NCBI RefSeq assembly: GCF_002797815.1
Contig: NZ_PGFJ01000001.1
Span: 1,364,001-1,428,000 of the forward strand
DNA length: 64,000 bases
Reading direction: 5' to 3'
Origin: Mucilaginibacter auburnensis
Lineage (GTDB): Bacteria; Bacteroidota; Bacteroidia; Sphingobacteriales; Sphingobacteriaceae
Shown: in pieces, positions 25,219 to 32,976 of the stretch
Layout: each line of letters opens with the position of its first letter
Numbering within the stretch: position 1 is the first letter of the stretch
Translations under genes and position numbers: made by a program
Notes under the pieces: generated by a model
Database searches by the model: none
Told to the model about the DNA's origin: nothing
The model's input: the letters and a program-made list of their open reading frames with translations, nothing else

Positions 25219-25923
25219 ATGAAAACAGAATCACTACTTGACAAGGCCGACGCCAATTTAGGCAGGCGGTCTTTTTTACGCTACGCGGCAGCGGGTATGG
25301 CCGGAGCAGGTGTTTTGGCAGCCGGAGCGTGTACCAAAGGAGACCCATACTATGACAACCTAGGTAAAAGACAACCCTACGATATAGGTCCGGTTGGAGA
25401 CTTTGCCATTTTAAATTATGCTTACGCGTTAGAGCAATTAGAGGCAGCATTTTACACACAGGTAGTGGCTAACATGTACACAGGCGCATCTGCTGATGAA
25501 ATTGCGATGTTCAAAGATATACGTGACCACGAAATAGCCCACCGTGAGTTTTTTAAATTAGCGTTAGGCGCTAACGCCATGGAATCATTAACGCCCGACT
25601 TTGGTGCTGTGAACTTTACCAGCAAAGCCAGTGTAGTAGCAACTGCACAAGCGTTTGAAGACTTGGGCGTATCCGCTTACAACGGTGCAGGGTATTTGAT
25701 CAAAAGTGCTGATTATTTACTTATCGCAGGTAAAATTGTATCTGTTGAGGCTCGCCACGCAGCTTATATCCGCAATCTGGCCAATCCGGGCAGTTTTGCT
25801 GACGGAACCATTCTTGACGGCTTTGGTATGGATAAAACCAATACAATTGCCGGAGTATTAAAAATTGCCAACGGCTTTTTGAAAACAAAGATCAGTGCAC
25901 GCGAATATGGTTACACCGCTTAA
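25219..25923 (+). CDS. Tat-exported ferritin-like lipoprotein
   Basis: A 234-aa ferritin-like (DUF4439/Ferritin_2-type) protein. The N-terminus has a twin-arginine-like signal (GRRSFLRYAAAGMAGAGVLA) with a lipobox-like AAGAC, so a periplasmic lipoprotein is likely. The four-helix bundle keeps a complete di-metal ligand set: Glu in LEQLEAAFY, ExxH in HEIAH, Glu in FEDLGVSAY and ExxH in VEARH. ATG at 25219 (MKTESLLDKADANLGRRSF) is chosen over the upstream open frame from 25156. It is followed 13 bp later by a paralogue. Iron/peroxide handling in the envelope is inferred. Confidence 0.85.
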   Translation: MKTESLLDKADANLGRRSFLRYAAAGMAGAGVLAAGACTKGDPYYDNLGKRQPYDIGPVGDFAILNYAYALEQLEAAFYTQVVANMYTGASADEIAMFKDIRDHEIAHREFFKLALGANAMESLTPDFGAVNFTSKASVVATAQAFEDLGVSAYNGAGYLIKSADYLLIAGKIVSVEARHAAYIRNLANPGSFADGTILDGFGMDKTNTIAGVLKIANGFLKTKISAREYGYTA

Positions 25924-25936
25924 TTAAAAAACGATC

Positions 25937-26782
25937 ATGAACTTACTGAACATAATAGAAGAAATTGAAAAGGTTGATCCGGAATTTAATGACAGGATAA
26001 GCCCACGCCGCGCTGCAATCAGAAACATTACCAGCTTTGGCACTAAAGTAGCAGTTGCAGCTTTGCCGTTTGCATTTACAACATTATTTAAAAAAGCATA
26101 CGGCCAAACCGCGCCTGTTTCTGTTGCTGATGTATTAAATTATGCGCTAAAATTAGAATATCTTGAAGCTGCGTTTTACAATCAGGGTGCTACATCTTCT
26201 CTGGCATTTTCAAGTACAGAGCAGGCCTACGTAGCAACCATCAGAGGCCACGAAAACGCGCACGTTACGTTTTTGAAAAATGCTTTGGGTAACGCTGCTG
26301 TAGCCCAATCAACTCAAGGTGTAAATGGCGTTTATGATTTTACAGCGGGAGGTACTTTCCCTACTGTATTTACCAGCGTTGATACATTTTTTGCTGTGGC
26401 ACAGGCTTTAGAAGATACAGGCGTGCGTGCTTACAAAGGCCAGGCGGCTAATCTTCAAAAAGATGCAAATGCGCTAACGGCTGCATTGAACATTCACTCA
26501 GTAGAAGCGCGCCATGCTGCTGCTGTTCGCCAGATCCGCAGAATGCGCGGAGGTGCGGGTGCAAGCACCAAACCTTGGATAACCGGTGCAAATGATACAG
26601 GTATAACAGCTGTTAACGGCAATTATTCTGGAGAGGATAATGTTACACAGGGACCGGTAACCATTACTTCCTTAGATGGAGTTGGCGCCAAAATATCGGT
26701 TAGTGCGGCAACAGAAAGTTTTGACGAGCCACTAACTATGGCACAAGTTGTAGCATTGGTTACTCCTTTCGGCGTAAAGTAA
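25937..26782 (+). CDS. Ferritin-like protein, paralogue with Tat-like signal
   Basis: A 281-aa second member of the pair. SPRRAAIRNITSFGTKVAVA is a twin-arginine-like export signal ending near KKAYGQTAP, with no lipobox, so the mature protein is probably soluble or surface-associated. Di-metal ligands are conserved: LEYLEAAFYNQ, GHENAH, LEDTGVRAY and SVEARHAAAVRQIRR. A 60-residue C-terminal extension (ITAVNGNYSGEDNVTQGPVT onward) is absent in the first gene. Co-transcribed with it; terminator follows. Confidence 0.83.
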   Translation: MNLLNIIEEIEKVDPEFNDRISPRRAAIRNITSFGTKVAVAALPFAFTTLFKKAYGQTAPVSVADVLNYALKLEYLEAAFYNQGATSSLAFSSTEQAYVATIRGHENAHVTFLKNALGNAAVAQSTQGVNGVYDFTAGGTFPTVFTSVDTFFAVAQALEDTGVRAYKGQAANLQKDANALTAALNIHSVEARHAAAVRQIRRMRGGAGASTKPWITGANDTGITAVNGNYSGEDNVTQGPVTITSLDGVGAKISVSAATESFDEPLTMAQVVALVTPFGVK

Positions 26783-26802
26783 TTTGGTTTTTTGAGTTGA
26801 TA

Positions 26803-26836
26803 AAAAGGTCGCTTCCGTTATGGAGGCGACCTTTTG
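26803..26836. terminator. Bidirectional terminator between ferritin-like genes and mqnC
   Basis: AAAAGGTCGC-TTCC pairs with GGA-GGCGACCTTTT around a short loop, ending in TTTTGT. It abuts the mqnC stop codon at 26840. Confidence 0.85.
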
Positions 26837-26839
26837 TAT

Positions 26840-27964
26840 TTAGTAGTTAATAACCTGCTCTTCCAATTGGGCCGGTGTATCCCGCCACTCATATTTCTGG
26901 TTACGTAACTGCGGTTCAAAACCTGCGTCTTTTATGGAATCCTGAATACCTTTCGCTGTGAAACGGTGGGGCGCTCCGGCTGCCGATACCACGTTTTCCT
27001 CTATCATAATAGAACCGAAATCATTAGCGCCGGCATGTAAACATAACTGAGCAACCTGTTTACCAACGGTTAGCCACGATGCCTGAATATTTTTAACGTT
27101 AGGCAGCATAATGCGGCTGAGCGCTATCATGCGGATATATTCATCGCCTGATACATTATTGGTTATGCCACGCACCTTACGTAATAAGGTACCATCGTCT
27201 TGGAAAGGCCATGGTATAAATGCTGTAAAACCGTAATGTCCTTCGGGTTTTTCTGACTGTACCTGACGTATCCAAACCAGGTGTTCAAAGCGTTCTTCAA
27301 TGGTTTCAACATGGCCGAACATCATGGTAGCTGAAGTCGGCAAATTTAGTTTATGGGCAGCACGCATAACATCCAGCCATTCTTGTCCGCCGCATTTACC
27401 TTTTGATATGAGGCGACGTACACGATCATTCAAAATTTCGGCACCTGCGCCAGGTAAAGAATCTAATCCTGCATCTTTCATGGCGCTAAGCACATCGTAG
27501 TGGCTCATGTTTTCCAGTTTGGACACGTGCGCAATTTCCGGTGGACCTAATGAGTGAAGCTTTAAAGTAGGGTAGAGTTCTTTTAATTGTTTAAACAGAT
27601 CAGTATAAAACTGTAAACCCAGATCAGGGTGGTGGCCGCCTTGTAAAAGTAACTGATCACCGCCATAGCGGAAAGTTTCTTCTATTTTTTGTTTATATGT
27701 TTCAATATCCGTTATGTAGCTATCTGGGTGACCGGGCCTGCGGAAAAAGTTACAGAACTTGCAATTAGCGATACAAACGTTGGTTGTGTTAACGTTCCTG
27801 TCTATCTGCCAGGTAACTTTACCATGTGGCACCTGCTTTTTACGAAGCTCATTAGCTACATAAGCCAACTCGGCGGTAGGGGCGTTATGATAAAGGTAAA
27901 CGCCTTCTTCCAAACTCAAAAAATCAAATGCTAAGGCGCGCAGTAACAGATCGGCTGTATTCAT
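26840..27964 (-). CDS. mqnC: Cyclic dehypoxanthinyl futalosine synthase
   Basis: A 374-aa radical-SAM enzyme of the futalosine menaquinone pathway; it cyclises dehypoxanthinyl futalosine. The [4Fe-4S] motif is CIANCKFC (CxxxCxxC). LLLQGGHHPDL, SLPGAGAEIL, FIPWPFQ and the C-terminal ANDFGSIMIEENVVSAAG match MqnC rather than MqnE. The first in-frame ATG at 27964 is used; the open frame extends a little upstream. It is convergent with the ferritin-like genes. Other mqn genes are not in the window. Confidence 0.93.
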   Translation of the reverse strand: MNTADLLLRALAFDFLSLEEGVYLYHNAPTAELAYVANELRKKQVPHGKVTWQIDRNVNTTNVCIANCKFCNFFRRPGHPDSYITDIETYKQKIEETFRYGGDQLLLQGGHHPDLGLQFYTDLFKQLKELYPTLKLHSLGPPEIAHVSKLENMSHYDVLSAMKDAGLDSLPGAGAEILNDRVRRLISKGKCGGQEWLDVMRAAHKLNLPTSATMMFGHVETIEERFEHLVWIRQVQSEKPEGHYGFTAFIPWPFQDDGTLLRKVRGITNNVSGDEYIRMIALSRIMLPNVKNIQASWLTVGKQVAQLCLHAGANDFGSIMIEENVVSAAGAPHRFTAKGIQDSIKDAGFEPQLRNQKYEWRDTPAQLEEQVINY

Positions 27965-28090
27965 GCACAAATATACGATTGTTAGAGGTGAAAGGTAAAA
28001 AGCTAAAGGTAAAAGGTGTTAGTACGGTGACAATAGCAGGGGGGCATGCAGGTTCACAAGGCTTTAAGCCAGCTCAATATATTAAGTCAA

Positions 28091-28121
28091 TGACCAATGA
28101 TTAATGACCAATGACTAATAA
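28091..28121. repeat. Short TGACCAA heptad repeat at a stop codon
   Basis: TGACCAA-TGATTAA-TGACCAA-TGACTAA (28091-28118) is the same 7-mer word as the long array at 45637. The last unit supplies the TAG stop (28117-28115, minus strand) of the ModF-like gene, as it does for the aldo/keto reductase at 45759. Confidence 0.7.
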
Positions 28122-29617
28122 CCAACCACCTCGCCTTTCTCCAATTTCAATACTTTAGTAACACTATCCGGTATTTCATGCTGATAGTGGGTTACATAAA
28201 TGAGTGTTACATTGCTTAAGCTGCAAATGGTATCAACCAGTTTTTTGAAATGAGAAATCTGGTGTTCATCCATACCCTGACAGGGTTCGTCAAAAATAAG
28301 CAGGGGCGGATTCTTTATTAAGGCCCGGGCCAACAAACAAAGGCGCTGCGCACTGGCCGGTATGTTTTTAAGCAGCACACGGGCATATTGATCAATTTCC
28401 AATGCTTTCATCCATCGCAGCGCGTTATCTGCTTGCTTTGGATTGCTGGGTCTGAATAATCCAAGCGTGTCATAATAGCCCGATTCAATTACCTGTAAAC
28501 AACTATTATCGGTAGGAAAATATTGATGCAGTTCGGGCGATACAAAGCCTGTTTTCTTTTTTATATCCCAAATGCTCTCGCCGCTGCCACGCTTTCTGTC
28601 AAATAGTATAATGTGATTAGCGTAGGCCTGCGGATTATCACCATTGATCAGACTTAATAAAGTTGATTTACCCGCACCATTATGCCCTAATAATGCCCAG
28701 CGTTCACCCTGTTTTACCTCCCAGTTCACGTTGTTCAGCACTACGTTTTCGCCATATTTAATGGCAACCTGCTTCATGCTCACTATTTGCTGATAAGGTT
28801 CAATTGAACGTAAATTCAACAGCGCTTGTATTTCATTGTTGGCGATGGTTGTATTTTTAACTATTGCTGAACGCTCTGCATTAAACTCACTTTTTTTCAT
28901 TTGTGAACTGATGCTGCCATTTTTCAATACGGCCACATTAGTTATAACGTCAGGCATTTCATAAGGTGATGTAGCCATTATTATGGTAATGCCCGATGCT
29001 GCAATTTCACTAATAATTTCATTAAAATGGTTTCGCGTATCAACATCCAGGCCGGTAAGCGGGCTATCCAGTAGCAGTAACACCGGGTTTTTCATCAAGG
29101 CCGCGGCCATGCGTAAACGTTTGCCCTCACCGTTTGAAAGTTTGATGAGTTGTTTGTGCATCAGGTTTTCCAACTTCAAAACCGATATTATCTTTTCGCG
29201 GGTCCAGTAGCTGTTGCTTCCCGTTAAAGGTTTAATGGTATCAAGATATTGCTCAACGGTTAGCGCGTCTTCCGAGTCGGACGAGTTGTAACGTTGCTGA
29301 TAATAGAATTCGGTTGTGTTTGATAAATTCCGGAAATGATGGCGCGGCTCAACCAGGGCAATTAATTTATGATGTGTAATGTAACCGCGCTGTTCGGGAT
29401 GTTCAATCAGGTACTCGTCAAAAAAAGGGTAGCTGATAATGCCGCCTGTTGCATTGAGGTTACCTGCAATGGTTTGCAATAACGCACTCTTGCCTGAGCC
29501 GCTTTCGCCAACAATGGCCCAATGTTGCCCTTTACCAATGTTGAAATTAAGATCAGTAAAAATGGTATTGCCCAACATTTTTACCGTGGCGTTTTTGATA
29601 GAAAATAGTAATTGCAT
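28115..29617 (-). CDS. ModF-like double ATP-binding cassette protein
   Basis: A 500-aa protein with two ABC ATPase domains and no membrane segments. The N-terminal domain has Walker A GESGSGKSALLQ, signature KLSNGEGKRLRMAAAL and Walker B LLLLDSPLTGLD, where the catalytic Glu is replaced by Ser. The C-terminal domain has Walker A GHNGAGKSTLLSLI, a divergent signature (PASAQRLCLLARAL) and an intact Walker B LLIFDEPCQGMD. This matches the ModF/PhrA-like family near molybdate systems in other bacteria. No permease or molybdate gene is nearby, so the partner is unknown. Confidence 0.85.
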   Translation of the reverse strand: MQLLFSIKNATVKMLGNTIFTDLNFNIGKGQHWAIVGESGSGKSALLQTIAGNLNATGGIISYPFFDEYLIEHPEQRGYITHHKLIALVEPRHHFRNLSNTTEFYYQQRYNSSDSEDALTVEQYLDTIKPLTGSNSYWTREKIISVLKLENLMHKQLIKLSNGEGKRLRMAAALMKNPVLLLLDSPLTGLDVDTRNHFNEIISEIAASGITIIMATSPYEMPDVITNVAVLKNGSISSQMKKSEFNAERSAIVKNTTIANNEIQALLNLRSIEPYQQIVSMKQVAIKYGENVVLNNVNWEVKQGERWALLGHNGAGKSTLLSLINGDNPQAYANHIILFDRKRGSGESIWDIKKKTGFVSPELHQYFPTDNSCLQVIESGYYDTLGLFRPSNPKQADNALRWMKALEIDQYARVLLKNIPASAQRLCLLARALIKNPPLLIFDEPCQGMDEHQISHFKKLVDTICSLSNVTLIYVTHYQHEIPDSVTKVLKLEKGEVVGY

Positions 29618-29763
29618 GCGCGGTAAAAATAGTTATATAACTTAATACGACAGGCATGCTAAAGTGTACTCATAATACTACATTTTTAGGCACGCTCAGC
29701 AATTGTTGAAGCCAGATTGAGAAAGGCTCAATTATTGAGTAGGCTTAGTAAATATTTAAACCT

Positions 29764-29928
29764 ATGAAAAAGTTAAGCATACCCGTACTGTTTTTATTAG
29801 TAGCCACATTAAGTAGCTGCGACGCTATCGTCGGAATATTTAAAGCCGGTGCCATTACAGGTGTAATAGCCGTAGTTGTGGTGATAATTTTGATCTTGTG
29901 GCTTTTATCTAAATTCAGATCAAGATAA
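29764..29928 (+). CDS. Small lipoprotein/membrane protein, 54 aa
   Basis: A short but convincing gene. MKKLSIPVLFLLVATLSSCD is a lipoprotein signal with lipobox LSSC. It is followed by AIVGIFKAG and a second hydrophobic helix (ITGVIAVVVVIILILWLL) with a basic end KFRSR. Similar small proteins with a C-terminal helix occur throughout Bacteroidota. It is 78 bp upstream of the DUF2383 gene on the same strand and may share its transcript. Function unknown; envelope stress is a reasonable guess from the neighbours. Confidence 0.7.
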   Translation: MKKLSIPVLFLLVATLSSCDAIVGIFKAGAITGVIAVVVVIILILWLLSKFRSR

Positions 29929-30006
29929 ATTTATTAGAAAATAAATATTTTTTAAATTAAAACAGTTTCTTTTTAAGCTGGTTCTACTATAAAACATTAT
30001 ACAACC

Positions 30007-30462
30007 ATGGAAAATACAAAAGAAGCAATATCGATACTGAATGATCTCATAGAGATCAACAATGATCGTGTAAAAGGATTTGAGAAAGCTTTAAACGATG
30101 TGGAAGGCGATGCTGAATTAAGAGCAACTTTCACTGAAAAGATTGGCGAGAGCCATCATTTAAAAATGCAGTTAGCCAAAGAAGTAGAAGTTTTAGGCGG
30201 CGAAGCAGAAACCGGAACAAGTGTTAGTGGTACAATTCACCGTACCTGGTTAGACATGAAAGCTAAATTTACAGGTCATGATGAGCACTCTATACTGGAA
30301 GACTGCGAGTTTGGCGAAGATGCTATATTGAAAGCATACAAAAGCGCCATTGCTGATGAGCATCTACCTGCCTACCTGCGTGATATTTTAAACGACCAGG
30401 TAACTGTGTTACAGGCATCTCATGATGAGATCAAAGCTTTGCGCGATAGCACCGTGCAGTAA
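30007..30462 (+). CDS. PA2169-type four-helix-bundle protein (DUF2383)
   Basis: A 151-aa helical protein starting MENTKEAISILNDLIEINND. The DUF2383/PA2169 family is ferritin-like in fold. Family features are the ISILNDLIEINNDRVKGFEK start, HHLKMQLAKEVEVLGGEAE, GTIHRTWLDMKAKF and EHSILEDCEFGEDAILKAYK. It is usually stress- or stationary-phase-induced; metal binding is not established. It ends at a strong terminator and lies beside the sigma/protease/lipoprotein block. Confidence 0.88.
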   Translation: MENTKEAISILNDLIEINNDRVKGFEKALNDVEGDAELRATFTEKIGESHHLKMQLAKEVEVLGGEAETGTSVSGTIHRTWLDMKAKFTGHDEHSILEDCEFGEDAILKAYKSAIADEHLPAYLRDILNDQVTVLQASHDEIKALRDSTVQ

Positions 30463-30475
30463 ATTATTAACAAAC

Positions 30476-30511
30476 AAAAAAGGCCTTCGACAAACTCGAA
30501 GGCCTTTTTTG
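30476..30511. terminator. Strong bidirectional terminator
   Basis: A perfect stem AAAAAAGGCCTTCGA / TCGAAGGCCTTTTTT with loop CAAAC separates the DUF2383 gene from the convergent lipoprotein gene. Confidence 0.9.
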
Positions 30512-30528
30512 TTTTAGCTGAAAATGGA

Positions 30529-30714
30529 TTACATTTTAGCAGCAGTGTCTTTAGCAGCAGTATCAGCAGCAGCAGTGTCAGCAGCAGCAGTATCAACAGC
30601 AGTAACTGAATCAGTTGCAGGAGTGTCAGTAGCAGTAGTTTCTTCTGAACCTTTGCAAGCTGCGAATGAAGTAGCGATAGCTAATGCTACGAAAGCGATT
30701 TTTAAGTTTTTCAT
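30529..30714 (-). CDS. Small Thr/Asp/Ala-repeat lipoprotein (paralogue 1)
   Basis: A 61-aa lipoprotein: MKNLKIAFVALAIATSFAAC signal with the lipidated Cys at residue 20, then a low-complexity acidic tail (ATDTPATDSVTAVDTAAADT, repeated DTAA units). It is paralogous to the next gene upstream (same signal, same KDT-A-KM end), and both share an identical bipartite promoter. The mature part is only about 41 residues and probably disordered, perhaps a peptidoglycan-facing or spacer lipoprotein. Function unknown. Confidence 0.7.
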   Translation of the reverse strand: MKNLKIAFVALAIATSFAACKGSEETTATDTPATDSVTAVDTAAADTAAADTAAKDTAAKM

Positions 30715-30749
30715 TTTTTTTAATTTTAAAAGTGACTATATAGTTTTAG

Positions 30750-30780
30750 CATTAATACATTAAAAAGAAAAAGGTAACCC
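30750..30780 (-). promoter_or_regulatory. Bipartite ECF-type promoter, copy 1
   Basis: On the minus strand GGGTTACC (30780-30773), a 14-base spacer, then GTATTAATG (30758-30750), 35 bp upstream of the lipoprotein ATG. The same words with the same spacing occur at 31094-31064 and, on the other strand, at 31205-31234 before the sigma factor. It partly overlaps a GGTAACC/GGTTACC hairpin that may terminate the upstream gene. Confidence 0.6.
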
Positions 30781-30845
30781 ATGTTTTAAAAAAAAACCGG
30801 TTACCCTTTACAAAATAGCTAATAGTCAGCTATTAAAATTGCAAA

Positions 30846-31034
30846 TTACATTTTTGCAGTAGTGTCTTTTGCAACAGTATCAGTTACAACTGAATCAACT
30901 TTAACAGTTGAGTCAACTTTAACAGTTGAATCTACAACAGTAGTATCAGCACCTTTATCACCTTTACCTTCGCAAGCAGAAACAGTAGTAGCTACAGCAA
31001 GAGCTACAAAAGCCATTTTAAAGAAATTCTTCAT
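30846..31034 (-). CDS. Small Val/Asp/Thr-repeat lipoprotein (paralogue 2)
   Basis: A 62-aa lipoprotein: MKNFFKMAFVALAVATTVSA, with lipid Cys at 21 (VSAC), then EGKGDKG and a repeated acidic tail (VDSTVKV twice, VDSVVTDTVAKD, ending TTAKM). It is clearly related to the 61-aa gene downstream. The tail has a different repeat word, so the internal repeats have diverged or re-expanded. Its promoter matches the one before the ECF sigma factor, which is transcribed divergently from the same intergenic region. Confidence 0.7.
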   Translation of the reverse strand: MKNFFKMAFVALAVATTVSACEGKGDKGADTTVVDSTVKVDSTVKVDSVVTDTVAKDTTAKM

Positions 31035-31063
31035 AATAGAAACGTTTTTAAGTTATGTTTAAT

Positions 31064-31094
31064 CATTAATACAAATAATTAAAATAGGTAACCC
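31064..31094 (-). promoter_or_regulatory. Bipartite ECF-type promoter, copy 2
   Basis: On the minus strand GGGTTACC (31094-31087), 14 bases, GTATTAATG (31072-31064), about 30 bp before the paralogue 2 ATG. Word and spacing are identical to copy 1 although the spacer sequences differ. Confidence 0.6.
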
Positions 31095-31204
31095 CGTTTT
31101 GTGAAAAAAAAATTAAATATTTCGTTATCCAGGTAACAGGTACGGCTTTTTATGGCTGTTCCACATTGTAATAATATTTATACTTTTATTTTTTGTCCCA
31201 TGTT

Positions 31205-31234
31205 GGGTTACAATTTCATTTAAAAAGTATTAAG
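31205..31234 (+). promoter_or_regulatory. Bipartite ECF-type promoter of the sigma factor (autoregulation candidate)
   Basis: GGGTTACA (31205-31212), a 14-base spacer (31213-31226) and GTATTAAG (31227-31234) immediately precede the sigma gene on the plus strand. This is the same bipartite element as upstream of both lipoproteins. The distance to the GTG start is only 5 bases, so either the mRNA is leaderless or translation starts slightly further downstream. Confidence 0.55.
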
Positions 31235-31239
31235 TAGTA

Positions 31240-31812
31240 GTGAACAAGGAGCTAAGAGATTCAACGCCAACAGACAGCGAAGTAATTTTAGGTATACTTA
31301 ACAACTCGGAGGCAGCGCTAAAAAAGTTATATGTTGCCTATTTTCCGATGGTTTTACAGCTGATTGTAAATAACAGCGGCGACGAAGACGACGCAAAGGA
31401 TATTTATCAGGAAGCTATAATAGTTCTTTATAATAAGGTCAAGGCAGGAGATTTTGAGCTGAGCAGTAAGCTCAAAACTTATATCTACTCGGTTTGCCGG
31501 CGCTTGTGGTTGAAAAGACTTAGCCACATTAACCGTTACGGGGGAGATATAAAGGATTTTCAGGATTTTTTACCCGTAGAGGAAGAGGATTTTGAAAAGC
31601 ACGAGGCCCGCGATGTACAATTCAAAAAAATGGAAAGTGCATTGCAATTACTTGGCGAACCCTGCAAAACCATTATGGAAGATTTTTATATACATAACAG
31701 ATCAATGCAGGAGATCTGTGAGCGATTTGGCTATACCAACGCAGATAATGCCAAAACACAAAAGTATAAATGCCTGCAAAGGCTGAAAAAGTTGTTTTTT
31801 CAGCAGCAATAA
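31240..31812 (+). CDS. ECF-type RNA polymerase sigma factor
   Basis: A 190-aa sigma-70 family factor. Sigma region 2 is visible (LKKLYVAYFPMVLQLIVNNS, DAKDIYQEAIIVLYNKVKAG, KLKTYIYSVCRRLWLKRL). Region 4 is the helix-turn-helix (LLGEPCKTIMEDFYIHNRSM, QEICERFGYTNADNAKTQ, KYKCLQRLKKLF). The region between them (NRYGGDIKDFQDFLPVEEED) is short, as in ECF factors. The start used is GTG 31240; no in-frame ATG lies near the N-terminus. The anti-sigma/protease fusion follows after 15 bp. A copy of its putative recognition element lies at its own promoter. Confidence 0.9.
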   Translation: MNKELRDSTPTDSEVILGILNNSEAALKKLYVAYFPMVLQLIVNNSGDEDDAKDIYQEAIIVLYNKVKAGDFELSSKLKTYIYSVCRRLWLKRLSHINRYGGDIKDFQDFLPVEEEDFEKHEARDVQFKKMESALQLLGEPCKTIMEDFYIHNRSMQEICERFGYTNADNAKTQKYKCLQRLKKLFFQQQ

Positions 31813-31827
31813 AAAGAGGGTTATAAG

Positions 31828-32922
31828 ATGAGCGAGAGTCAACTTTTAGAAAAAATTGAACGGTATTACAATGGCGAAATGAATGCCGAAGAACGCGCGG
31901 CGTTTGAGGCCATGCGTAAAGCTGATGCAACTTTTGATGCCAGGGTAAACGAGCACCAGCTATTTGCCGGTTTGCTTAAACAATACAGCGAGCGCGTTGA
32001 ACTGGAAAACCGCCTCAACGCTATTCATCAGGAAATTGATGTTCATGATTTGAAAGAAAGCCTGATGGCGCATCCTTCATGGGTGGTACGTATGTGGCGT
32101 AATCATCACTCTAAAATATCTGTAGCGGCGTCCGTTGCTATTTTCGCGTTTTTAAGCGTTATGTGGGCCTCCGGTAAGTTTGACGATCGCAACAATATAG
32201 AGGCATTAAAAAATAAGGTAGATCAGCTTGACCGTTCAAATGCTACGCTGAGCAGATCTATTAGGGCTATTAAATCAGAAAACGCAAAACCTGCCGACCG
32301 TTACAGCAGTACAGGCACAGGTTTCGCCATCACTTCCGACGGGTTAGTTGCTACCAACTACCACGTTGTGCGCGATGCCGACTCTGTTTATCTGCAAAAT
32401 TATGATGGTAAATCATTTAAGGCTAAGGTAGTTTATACCGAGCCGCAACATGATATTGCCATACTTAAAATAGCCGACGATTCTTTCTCCAATTTAGGTG
32501 CAATACCATATTCATTTAAACGCTCTGAAAGCTCCTTGGCCGAAAAACTGTTTACTTACGGTTACCCTGAAGGAACAGCGGTTTACCGTAATGGTTATCT
32601 GGCTGCTAAAACAGGTTTCCGTGGCGATAGCGTACATTATCAAATTGATATTCCTATTCATCCGGGCAATAGCGGCAGCCCGCTTTTGGACAGCAAAGGA
32701 AACTTGATTGGTATTACTGATGCCAAACAAGCGCAGTTTGAAGGCGCTCACTATGCTATCAAATCAAAATATCTGCTTGATGCTATTGATAACATTCCGG
32801 AAGATTCATTAACAAGAAAGATCTCTATCAACAAAAAGAGTTCTTTAACCGGTTTAAGTGATGTTGATAAAATTGAAAAGGTAAAGAAGTTTACTTTTAT
32901 GGTGAAGATATACGGACAGTAA
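31828..32922 (+). CDS. Membrane protein: anti-sigma-like N-terminus fused to trypsin-like serine protease
   Basis: A 364-aa protein. Residues 1-75 are a cytoplasmic acidic helical region of the kind found at the start of Bacteroidota anti-sigma factors (ERYYNGEMNAEERAAFEAMR). One transmembrane helix spans about 98-115 (ISVAASVAIFAFLSVMWASG). A short coiled coil (125-150) leads into an S1C/DegP-like protease. The catalytic triad is H179 (TNYHVV), D209 (HDIAILK) and S282 (GNSGSP). No PDZ domain is present. Topology puts the protease in the periplasm. It is co-transcribed with the ECF sigma factor, so it may sense envelope damage and hold or release sigma. This is inference; neither binding nor proteolysis of sigma is shown. 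Confidence 0.85.
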   Translation: MSESQLLEKIERYYNGEMNAEERAAFEAMRKADATFDARVNEHQLFAGLLKQYSERVELENRLNAIHQEIDVHDLKESLMAHPSWVVRMWRNHHSKISVAASVAIFAFLSVMWASGKFDDRNNIEALKNKVDQLDRSNATLSRSIRAIKSENAKPADRYSSTGTGFAITSDGLVATNYHVVRDADSVYLQNYDGKSFKAKVVYTEPQHDIAILKIADDSFSNLGAIPYSFKRSESSLAEKLFTYGYPEGTAVYRNGYLAAKTGFRGDSVHYQIDIPIHPGNSGSPLLDSKGNLIGITDAKQAQFEGAHYAIKSKYLLDAIDNIPEDSLTRKISINKKSSLTGLSDVDKIEKVKKFTFMVKIYGQ

Positions 32923-32938
32923 TATACTGTCCATAAAC

Positions 32939-32967
32939 AAAAAGAGGCGCCTAAAGCGCCTCTTTTT
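32939..32967. terminator. Bidirectional terminator between protease gene and nuoD
   Basis: AAAAAGAGGCGC-CTAAA-GCGCCTCTTTTT, a perfect 12-bp stem, lies just before the nuoD stop codon. It shows that nuoE-N are not directly downstream of nuoD. Confidence 0.9.
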
Positions 32968-32976
32968 GTTTTTTAG

